From Bolinopsis microptera (taxonomy: Eukaryota; Ctenophora; Tentaculata; Lobata; Bolinopsidae), in NCBI RefSeq assembly GCF_026151205.1, contig NC_087080.1, positions 16,095,337-16,157,336 of the forward strand: a stretch of 62,000 nucleotides of DNA. The letters are read 5' to 3'. The stretch's first letter is position 1; each line of letters opens with the position of its first letter. The position numbers and the translations under genes were made by a program. The notes beneath the pieces were generated by a model. That model saw only the letters and a program-made list of their open reading frames with translations, did not search any database and had not been told where the DNA came from. Shown here in pieces: positions 32,705 to 42,900 of the stretch.

Positions 32705-33844
32705 TACATCGAAACTGTGAATACAAATTCAAAACATTTTGTCAAAAATTAAAGTGTAACCTGGTGATTGATATACGAACCTGCTCAAGTGTTAATTCAA
32801 TAAATAAGTAAGGGTGAAATTAATTATCTGTGCCTTTCAATCATAACCTTTAACTGCATTGTACACAAATTTGTTTTCTAGTCTGGTCAGTTATGCTATG
32901 CACTAAATGAGATGCTTACCTGCATTTCATAGTAGAGGGATTTGTGGGGCTCTCCATGTCCAAGTAAAGATCTTACTACTTACTGGATTACCACCTAAAC
33001 CTTCAGACAGTTATCTCAGCTTCTGATAATCGTAGAGACTTATCAAATTAGAGACTTATCAAATTAGAGACTTGTCAAATTAGAGACTTGTCAAATTAGA
33101 GACTTGTCAAATTAGCCACTATGGCCTTGTATAATAATATATCATTATATTTTCCAGTTCGCCGGATTTTGCCGGACCAGAACCAGAACCAGAAAAATCA
33201 AGGCTGCCGAAAATTACCAAAAAAATGTTAATCAATCCATATTTTTGGGATTTTATCAACAATGATACAAATTGTTGTGAAGTATATATAGTCAGAAATT
33301 AGAAAGATCTTTATAATTTAGCACATGTATCAGATCAAAACTGAAATGAAAATTATTCAAACAAACTCAGTAATCGAACAAACTCAGTAATCAAACAAAC
33401 TCAGTAATCAAACAAACTCAGTAATCAAACAAAAAATTTAAAAAATGATTGCAAGATGAACACCGATTATGGAAACTTCAAAAATCACAGCTTGCTTTTA
33501 GGAAATATTTCACGATATAAGTTGTAAATAAAATGTATAGTCTCTAGAACACGGGTCTCCTAAAATAATACATTGTACATTGTCTATTGTACATTGTCTA
33601 TTGTACATTGTCTATTGTTATTGGACAGGATGCACCAAAACTGAGCTATGACTTTTAAGGGCATCTGGAAAAAATACTCCCGAAAATTTTACCATAAATT
33701 TCTTTTACGCTTAATGTAAAAAAGCAGGGTTGCTCACATATCGCTGGTGCGATAACTTCTTTCTTTGTTCTCCCTTCACTCTCCCTGTCATTCTAGAGGA
33801 GTCCTCATCTTCTAAAATCCCTTCCTGATAAGAACAGAGTATAA
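32705..33844. other. AT-rich spacer with short minisatellites
   Basis: Contains five 16-bp units of agagacttatcaaatt (33034-33113), four 17-bp units of acaaactcagtaatcaa (33361-33428) and three 15-bp units of tgtacattgtctat-type sequence (33574-33617). No gene seen. Confidence 0.8.
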
Positions 33845-34660
33845 TAACGGGTGATGACTAAAAAATGAGACTACATGTTTTTTAGCCCTCAGCTTCCACC
33901 TGAACAAAATTTTGATATTTTACCACAACCACCAGTTACTCTGAACGATACTCGAACAGTTTCCGCCCCTATTTGATCAAATTGGTTGATCTTTGTCCCC
34001 GATAATGATCTCGAACTAAGGGAGGGGTCCTATAAAAATCTAAAAATCATACTATCCCAATTCCCATACTCTGTCCCATTTTCGGTTTTTGAAGCTGAAA
34101 TTTCCAGGGCCGAAATTTTACAGTTTTGACCAAATTTTTGACCCGCAACCAATTAGTCAGTCAACCATAAATGGCAAATGACACGATTGGGGTGCTGGAA
34201 TTTTGATTTGGGTAGGAGGGAGCTCACAGCAGAAATCTTAACAAAACGAAAAGTTGTATTTTCAAAACTCTGTCCCATTTTCAGATTTAAAATTTGTGAA
34301 CACAATTGACAGATTGGATGAAATTGTTGCCCACAAACCAATTAGTCAGTTAATTGATGATAGTATGAAACCATATTGGAGTGCTGGAAGTCAAAATCTC
34401 GAAAAAAATTGAAAAATCATACTGTCCCATACTCTGTCCCTTTTTCGGTATTTGAAGCTGAAATTTCCAGGGCCGAAATTTTACAGTTCTGACCAAATTT
34501 CTGACCCGCAACCAATAAGTCAGTCAACCATAGATGGCAAATGACACGATTGGGGTGCTGAAATTTTGATTTGGGTCGGAGGAAGCTCACAGCAGAAATC
34601 TTAACAAAACGTAAAATTGTATTTTCAAAACTCTGTCCCATTTTCAGATTTGAAAATTTG

Positions 34661-35080
34661 TATCTTATCTTATCTTATCTTATGAGGATTCGTTGCGACG
34701 CAACAAGGCCATCGAATGAGTCGACCACCTTTGTTATTTTACTTCGGCATTACCTGCATTACAATGTAAACCAGCACTTTCAAGGAAGAGCTTTACAAGA
34801 AGCCGAAGGATCGTTCCTAAGGCCAGCAACGGTTAAGGCACTATGCCACACTTTCTTCGCCCGAGGCTTCGCTGTGTTGATCAAGCACAGCTCCTCATTT
34901 AACCCTCACACCCGATTTCTCGAGCATTCGGCTGAGTGAACCGTGGGGCTACATAGACCACTCGGGATCCTTAGCAGAGCGTCAACGACGCTCACCCCAC
35001 GACTAGGCAGGCAGTGGGATTCGAACTCGCAATCTTACGATTACAAATCCGATGATCAACCAACTACGCTACCTGGCCGT
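34661..35080 (-). mobile_element. tRNA-derived SINE inserted in the satellite
   Basis: On the minus strand the element opens with a tRNA-like head (ggccaggtagcgtagttggt, then gagttcgaatccc as B box; anticodon-loop position reads TGT, suggesting tRNA-Thr origin). It has about 350 bp of body and ends in a (taaga)n tail. The head is followed by non-tRNA sequence and the acceptor stem is not paired, so it is a SINE rather than a tRNA gene. The interrupted satellite unit resumes at tgtgaacaca. Confidence 0.82.
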
Positions 35081-36009
35081 TGTGAACACACAATTGACAG
35101 ATTGGATGAAATTTTTGGCCACAAACCAATTAGTCAGTTAATTAATGATGGTATGAAACCAAATTGAGGTACTGGTAGTCATAATTAAAAAAATTTTAAA
35201 AAATCATACTGTCCCATACTCTGTCCCATTTTCGGTTTTTGAAGCTGAAATTTCCAGGGCCGAAATTTTACAGTTCTGACCAAATTTCTGACCCGCAACC
35301 AATTAGTCAGTCAACCATAAATGGCAAATGACACGATTGGGGTGCTGAAATTTTGATTTGGGTCGGAGGAAGCTCACAGCAGAAATCTTAACAAAACGTA
35401 AAATTGTATTTTCAAAACTCTGTCCCATTTTCAGATTTGAAAATTTGTGAACACACAATTGACAGATTGGATGAAATTTTTGGCCACAAACCAATTAGTC
35501 AGTTAATTAATGATGGTATGAAACTAAATTGAGGTACTGGTAGTCATAATTTCGAAAAAAATTTAAAAATCATACTGTCCCATACTCTGTCCCATTTTCG
35601 GTTTTTGAAGCTGAAATTTCCAGGGCCGAAATTTTACAGTTTTGACCAAATTTTTGACCCGCAACCAATTAGTCAGTCAACCATAAATGGCAAATGACAC
35701 GATTGGGGTGCTGGAATTTTGATTTGGGTAGGAGGGAGCTCACAGCAGAAATCTTAACAAAACGAAAAGTTGTATTTTCAAAACTCTGTCCCATTTTCAG
35801 ATTTAAAATTTGTGAACACACAATTGACAGATTGGATGAAATTTTTGGCCACAAACCAATAAGTCAGTTAATTGATGATTGTATGAAACCATATTGGAGT
35901 GCTGGAAGTCAAAATCTCGAAAAAAATTGAAAAATCATACTGTCCCATTCAGTCCCATTTTCGATTTTTGAAGCTGAAATTTCCAGGGCCGAAATTTTAC
36001 AGTTTTGAC

Positions 36010-38560
36010 CAAATTTTTGACCCGCAACCAATTAGTCAGTCAACCATAGATGGCAAATGACACGATTGGGGTGCTGAAATTTTGATTTGGGTCGGAGGAA
36101 GCTCACAGCAGAAATCTTAACAAAACGTAAAATTGTATTTTCAAAACTCTGTCCCATTTTCAGATTTGAAAATTTGTGAACACACAATTGACAGATTGGA
36201 TAAAATTTTTGCCCACAAACCAATTAGTCAGTTAATTAATGATGGTATGAAACCAAATTGAGGTACTGGTAGTCATAATTTCGAAAACATATTAAAAATC
36301 ATACTGTCCCATACTCTGTCCCATTTTCGGTTTTTGAAGCTGAAATTTCCAGGGCCGAAATTTTACAGTTTTGACCAAATTTTTGACCCGCAACCAATTA
36401 GTCAGTCAACCATAAATGGCAAATGACACGATTGGGGTGCTGAAATTTTGATTTGGGTCGGAGGAAGCTCACAGCAGAAATCTTAACAAAACGTAAAATT
36501 GTATTTTCAAAACTCTGTCCCATTTTCAGATTTGAAAATTTGTGAACACACAATTGACAGATTGGATGAAATTTTATATACTGTGGACTCGAATACTGAT
36601 ATCGCAGTTTAGTGATCATTGAATTTGCCTTTTACTACTTCCTTTTATGTTAAATTATTTTTTCAGCAATTATTTCTATTTCGGTTGTTTGTACGGGAGT
36701 TAAATTTTAAGTGATTTTGTTTTAAATTTTCATGATTCTTGAAATTCGAATTTTACTTACTCTAGATATGTTATTCATTCATGTATAGTCGAGACGATGG
36801 TGTTAGTGCCATCTCCGACAACTTTACGTTTAATTCCGTTTAATTCCGTTTAATTCCGTTTACTGTCCCATACTCTGTCCCATTTTCGGTTTTTGAAGCT
36901 GAAATTTCCAGGGCCGAAATTTTACAGTTTTGACCAAATTTTTGACCCGCAACCAATTAGTCAGTCAACCATAAATGGCAAATGACACGATTGGGGTGCT
37001 GGAATTTTGATTTGGGTAGGAGGGAGCTCACAGCAGAAATCTTAACAAAACGAAAAGTTGTATTTTCAAAACTCTGTCCCATTTTCAGATTTGAAAATTT
37101 GTGAACACACAATTGACAGATTGGATGAAATTGTTGCCCACAAACCAATTAGTCAGTTAATTAATGATAGTATGAAACCATATTGGAGCGCTGGAAGTCA
37201 AAATCTCGAAAAAAATTGAAAAATCATACTGTCCCATACTCTGTCCCATTTTCGGTTTTTGAAGCTGAAATTTCCAGGGCCGAAATTTTACAGTTCTGAC
37301 CAAATTTTTGACCCGCAACCAATTAGTCAGTCAACCATAGATGGCAAATGACACGATTGGGGTGCTGAAATTTTGATTTGGGTCGGAGGAAGCTCACAGC
37401 AGAAATCTTAACAAAACGTAAAATTGTATTTTCAAAACTCTGTCCCATTTTCAGATTTGAAAATTTGTGAACACACAATTGACAGATTGGATAAAATTTT
37501 TGCCCACAAACCAATTAGTCAGTTAATTAATGATGGTATGAAACCAAATTGAGGTACTGGTAGTCATAATTTCGAAAACATATTAAAAATCATACTGTCC
37601 CATACTCTGTCCCATTTTCGGTTTTTGAAGCTGAAATTTCCAGGGCCGAAATTTTACAGTTTTGACCAAATTTTTGACCCGCAACCAATTAGTCAGTCAA
37701 CCATAAATGGCAAATGACACGATTGGGGTGCTGAAATTTTGATTTGGGTCGGAGGAAGCTCACAGCAGAAATCTTAACAAAACGTAAAATTGTATTTTCA
37801 AAACTCTGTCCCATTTTCAGATTTGAAAATTTGTGAACACACAATTGACAGATTGGATGAAATTTTATATACTGTGGACTCGAATACTGATATCGCAGTT
37901 TAGTGATCATTGAATTTGCCTTTTACTACTTCCTTTTATGTTAAATTATTTTTTCAGCAATTATTTCTATTTCGGTTGTTTGTACGGGAGTTAAATTTTA
38001 AGTGATTTTGTTTTAAATTTTCATGATTCTTGAAATTCGAATTTTACTTACTCTAGATATGTTATTCATTCATGTATAGTCGAGACGATGGTGTTAGTGC
38101 CATCTCCGACAACTTTACGTTTAATTCCGTTTAATTCCGTTTAATTCCGTTTACTGTCCCATACTCTGTCCCATTTTCGGTTTTTGAAGCTGAAATTTCC
38201 AGGGCCGAAATTTTACAGTTTTGACCAAATTTTTGACCCGCAACCAATTAGTCAGTCAACCATAAATGGCAAATGACACGATTGGGGTGCTGGAATTTTG
38301 ATTTGGGTAGGAGGGAGCTCACAGCAGAAATCTTAACAAAACGAAAAGTTGTATTTTCAAAACTCTGTCCCATTTTCAGATTTGAAAATTTGTGAACACA
38401 CAATTGACAGATTGGATGAAATTGTTGCCCACAAACCAATTAGTCAGTTAATTAATGATAGTATGAAACCATATTGGAGCGCTGGAAGTCAAAATCTCGA
38501 AAAAAATTGAAAAATCATACTGTCCCATACTCTGTCCCATTTTCGGTTTTTGAAGCTGAA
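36010..38560. repeat. 1291-bp near-identical tandem duplication within the satellite
   Basis: About 36.01-37.29 kb and 37.30-38.56 kb are almost the same: the 193-bp insert, the unit order and single-base variants all recur at an offset of 1291 bp. Divergence rises outside these limits. Confidence 0.85.
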
Positions 38561-39373
38561 ATTTCCAGGGCCGAAATTTTACAGTTTTGACCAAATTTCT
38601 GACCCGCAACCAATTAGTCAGTCAACCATAGATGACAAATGACACGATTGGGGTGCTGGAATTTTGATTTGGGTAGGAGGAAGCTCACAGCAGAAATCAT
38701 AACAAAACGAAAAGTTGTATATTCAAAACTCTGTCCCATTTTCAGATTTGAAAATTTGTGAACACACAATTGACAGATTGGATGAAATTTTTGGCCACAA
38801 ACCAATTAGTCAGTTAATTAATGGTGGTATGAAACCAAATTGAGGTACTGGTAGTCATAATTTCGAAAAAAATTGAAAAATCATACTGTCCCATACTCTG
38901 TCCCATTTTCGGTTTTTGAAGCTGAAATTTCCAGGGCCGAAATTTTACAGTTTTGACCAAATTTCTGACCCGCAACCAATTAGTCAGTCAACCATAAATG
39001 GCAAATGACACGATTGGGGTGCTGAAATTTTGATTTGGGTCGGAGGAAGCTCACAGCAGAAATCTTAACAAAACGATAAGTTGTATTTTCAAAACTCTGT
39101 CCTCTGTCCATAGGGTTAATTTCGTTCCAAAAGTTATCAATTTTGACAATCTCAACCCATAGAGGACTTCTTTATACTTTTTTATACATACTTGTTTAAA
39201 TTTACCCGCTTTACAACGCTGTTTCATTGGTTTGAACCAAAAATAGTTTTATCGACACTAAAAAGACCCTTGAAAAAGTCTCATTTTTTAGTCATCACCC
39301 GTTACACAGTACTAGTAAGTGTAGTAACATTGGGGTAAATGTACAGTTTGTTCTGTTCTTACAAACATAAAGA

Positions 39374-39450
39374 ATTTATTTTTAATTGTAGTTGACGAAA
39401 TGTTGACTGAGTGGAGACTCTCATTTCGTCAACTATAATTAAGAATAAAT
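39374..39450 (+). ncRNA. Candidate RNA hairpin (miRNA-precursor-like)
   Basis: Arms 39374-39402 and 39422-39450 pair over 29 positions with a 19-nt loop. The only two non-Watson-Crick positions are G-U and U-G on the plus strand, whereas on the minus strand they would be A-C mismatches. Size and loop fit a pre-miRNA. A small inverted-repeat transposon relic is the main alternative. Nothing shows expression. Confidence 0.4.
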
Positions 39451-39542
39451 GATTGACCCACTCATAAGAGCAAAACAAGATTACAAATATAAAGAATAGT
39501 TACTTTATAAGTCTATACTGATTACTGATACCAGAAATAACG

Positions 39543-39782
39543 CTATACCGGCAGAAATTCGCTGGGCACTCTGTCAGGCAGAGGTCTCTGTTTGGGTAGG
39601 TTATTCTCACTCCACAGCACCTTGTTGTAGCACACACCCTGAGGAGAGGGGAGTCAAGGGTAGGTTATTCTCACTCCACAGCACCTTGTTGTAGCATACG
39701 CTTTCGGCAATGATAGGGAAATTACAAATAAGAAGTGGTAACTTACTTTAAGAGGAATACTGCTAGGGTGACAGCACCCCAT
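39543..39782 (-). CDS. Small two-exon gene, 43-aa protein with MGCC N-terminus
   Basis: Exon 1 is 39782-39747 (MGCCHPSSIPLK) with donor AAA|GTAAGT. The intron is 108 bp with a pyrimidine-rich acceptor (CCCCTCTCCTCAG). Exon 2 is 39638-39543 (GVCYNKVLWSENNLPKQRPL then PDRVPSEFLPV and stop). Both junctions are phase zero. MGCC with Ser at position 6-7 fits N-myristoylation of Gly2 plus palmitoylation of Cys3/Cys4, so a membrane-anchored peptide is plausible. I do not recognise the family. The intron holds a second copy of about 39 bases of exon 2 (39666-39705) offset by 66 bp. It could also be the 5' end of a larger gene or a chance pairing. The strong donor and acceptor and the clean frame argue for reality. 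Confidence 0.5.
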
Positions 39783-39982
39783 CTTGCTCGTGGTAATATC
39801 TAATTCCTTGAGATTATATGGTTGTTAATCCTTCACTTTGAATAGGGATGATGGATGTTAAATTTGGTTTTGAAATAAACGGTGGAAAATAATAAAATAA
39901 TGGTCGTTTTACTGATTTAATTAAATTCTTTCGAAAATTTCCAAGCTTGTCAACAATTAATTATTACACAATGCAAAAATAC
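39783..39982. other. Upstream flank of the small gene
   Basis: About 200 bp of AT-rich sequence between the MGCC start codon and the 45-bp array. It would hold the promoter. On the gene strand a TATAAT-like patch lies about 40 bp before the ATG, but I would not call it a TATA box with confidence. Confidence 0.3.
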
Positions 39983-42900
39983 AAAGCTTTAGGTTGAAGT
40001 GCTAACCCAAGGAGACATGGTAGACAAACTGCTTTAGGTTGAAGTGCTAACCCATGGAGACATGGTAGACAAAATGCTTTAGGTTGAAGTGCTAACCCAC
40101 GCAGACGTGGTAGACAAACTGCTTTAGGTTGAAGTGCTAAACCACGGAGACATGGTAGACAAACTGCTTTAGGTTGAAGTGCTAACCCATGGAGACATGG
40201 TAGACAAAATGCTTTAGGTTGAAGTGCTAACCCACGCAGACGTGGTAGACAAAATGCTTTAGGTTGAAGTGCTAACCCAAGGAGACATGGTAGACAAACT
40301 GCTTTAGGTTGAAGTGCTAACCCATGGAGACATGGTAGACAAACTGCTTTAGGTTGAAGTGCTAACCCATGGAGACATGGTAGACAAAATGCTTTAGGTT
40401 GAAGTGCTAACCCATGGAGACATGGTAGACAAAATGCTTTAGGTTGAAGTGCTAACCCACGCAGACGTGGTAGACAAAATGCTTTAGGTTGAAGTGCTAA
40501 CCCAAGGAGACATGGTAGACAAACTGCTTTAGGTTGAAGTGCTAACCCACGGAGACATGGTAGACAAAATGCTTTAGGTTGAAGTGCTAACCCACGCAGA
40601 CGTGGTAGACAAAAGGCTTTAGGTTGAAGTGCTAACCCACGCAGACGTGGTAGACAAAAGGCTTTAGGTTGAAGTGCTAACCCACGGAGACATGGTAGAC
40701 AAACTGCTTTAGGTTGATGTGCTAACCCACGGAGACATGGTAGACAAACTGCTTTAGGTTGAAGTGCTAACCCACGGAGACATGGTAGACAAACTGCTTT
40801 AGGTTGAAGTGCTAACCCAAGGAGACATGGTAGACAAAATGCTTTAGGTTGAAGTGCTAACCCACGGAGACATGGTAGACAAACTGCTTTAGGTTGAAGT
40901 ACTAACCCACGGAGACATGGTAGACAAACTGGTTTAGGTTGAAGTGCTAACCCAAGGAGACATGGTAGACAAACTGCTTTAGGTTGAAGTGCTAACCCAC
41001 GGAGACATGGTAGACAAACTGCTTTAGGTTGAAGTGCTAACCCACGGAGACATGGTAGACAAACTGCTTTAGGTTGAAGTGCTAACCCACGGAGACATGG
41101 TAACAAACTGCTTTAGGTTGAAGTGCTAACCCACGCAGCCTGGTAGACAAACTGCTTTAGGTTGAAGTGCTAACCCACGGAGACATGGTAGACAAACTGC
41201 TTTAGGTTGAAGTGCTAACCCACGGAGACATGGTAGACAAACTGCTTTAGGTTGATGTGCTAACCCACGGAGACATGGTAGACAAACTGCTTTAGGTTGA
41301 AGTGCTAACCCACGGAGACATGGTAGACAAACTGCTTTAGGTTGAAGTGCTTACTCAAGGAGACATGGTAGACAAAATGCTTTAGGTTGAAGTGCTAACC
41401 CACGGAGACATGGTAAACAAACTGCTTTAGGTTGAAGTGCTAACCCACGGAGACATGGTAGACAAACTGGTTAAGGTTGAAGTGCTAACCCAAGGAGACA
41501 TGGTAGACAAACTGCTTTAGGTTGAAGTGCTAACCCACGGAGACATGGTAGACTAACTGCTTTACGTTGAAGTGCTAACCCAAGGAGACATGGTAGACAA
41601 ACTGCTTTAGGTTGAAGTGCTAACCCACGGAGACATGGTAGACAAACTGCTTTAGGTTGAAGTGCTAACCCAAGGAGACATGGTAGACTAACTGCTTTAG
41701 GTTGAAGTACTAACCCAAGGAGACTTTGTAGACAAACTGCTTTAGGTTGAAGTGCTAACCCACGGAGACATGGTAACAAACTGCTTTAGGTTGAAGTGCT
41801 AACCCAAGGAGACATGGTAGACAAACTGCTTTAGGTTGAATTGCTAACCCACGGAGACATGGTAGACAAAATGCTTTAGGTTGAAGTGCTAACCCACGCA
41901 GACGTGGTAGACAAAAGGCTTTAGGTTGAAGTGCTAACCCACGCAGACGTGGTAGACAAAAGGCTTTAGGTTGAAGTGCTAACCCACGGAGACATGGTAG
42001 ACAAACTGCTTTAGGTTGATGTGCTAACCCACGGAAACATGGTAGACAAACTGCTTTAGGTTGAAATGCTAACCCACGGAGACATAGTAGACAAACTGCT
42101 TTAGGTTGAAGTACTAACCCACGGAGACATGGTAGACAAACTGGTTAAGGTTGAAGTGCTAACCCAAGGAGACATGGTAGACAAACTGCTTTAGGTTGAA
42201 GTGCTAACCCACGGAGACATGGTAGACAAACTGCTTTAGGTTGAAGTGCTAACCCACGGAGACATGGTAACAAACTGCTTTAGGTTGAAGTGCTAACCCA
42301 CGGAGACATGGTAACAAACTGCTTTAGGTTGAAGTGCTAACCCACGGAGACGTGGTAACAAACTGCTTTAGGTTGAAGTGCTAACCCACGGAGACGTGGT
42401 AACAAACTGCTTTAGGTTGAAGTGCTAACCCACGCAGCCTGGTAGACAAACTGCTTTAGGTTGAAGTGCTAACCCACGGAGACATGGTAGACAAACTGCT
42501 TTAGGTTGAAGTGCTAACCCACGGAGACATGGTAGACAAACTGCTTTAGGTTGAAGTGCTAACCCACGGAGACATGGTAGACAAACTGCTTTAGGTTGAT
42601 GTGCTAACCCACGGAGACATGGTAGACAAACTGCTTTAGGTTGAAGTGCTAACCCACGGAGACATGGTAGACAAACTGCTTTAGGTTGAAGTGCTAACCC
42701 ACGGAGACATGGTAGACAAACTGCTTTAGGTTGAAGTGCTAACCCACGGAGACATGGTAGACAAAATGCTTTAGGTTGAAGTGCTAACCCACGCAGACGT
42801 GATAGACAAAAGGCTTTAGGTTGAAGTGCTAACCCACGCAGACGTGGTAGACAAACTGCTCTAGGTTGAAGTACTAACCCACGGAGACATGGTAGACAAA

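Larger units (their letters stand above)
34045..39105. repeat. 366-bp satellite, about 12 units
   Basis: Units start near catactgtcccatactctgtc. Phase markers (accaattagtcagtcaacc) recur at 366-bp steps, with two longer units (559 bp) carrying a 193-bp insert ending in tttaattccg triplets. Each unit has two related halves (ctgtcccattttcgg/ctgtcccattttcag; accaattagtcagtc/accaattagtcagtt), so it is an old dimer. Short minus-strand frames are repeat by-products. Confidence 0.95.
33845..39304. mobile_element. 5.46-kb block bounded by perfect 28-bp TIRs
   Basis: taacgggtgatgactaaaaa followed by atgagact opens the block and its exact inverse closes it. With TA counted as target duplication the terminus is acgggtgatgac, which resembles mariner-type ends. 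Almost all of the interior is the 366-bp satellite. No transposase is seen. Confidence 0.8.

Noticed and set aside
35008-35078. tRNA-Thr gene
   Set aside because: Part of a SINE: the acceptor stem is not closed and a long body with pentamer tail follows.
34153-38805. Repeated roughly 63-codon minus-strand frames with a common peptide
   Set aside because: They follow the 366-bp satellite unit and lose the frame with ordinary unit variation.
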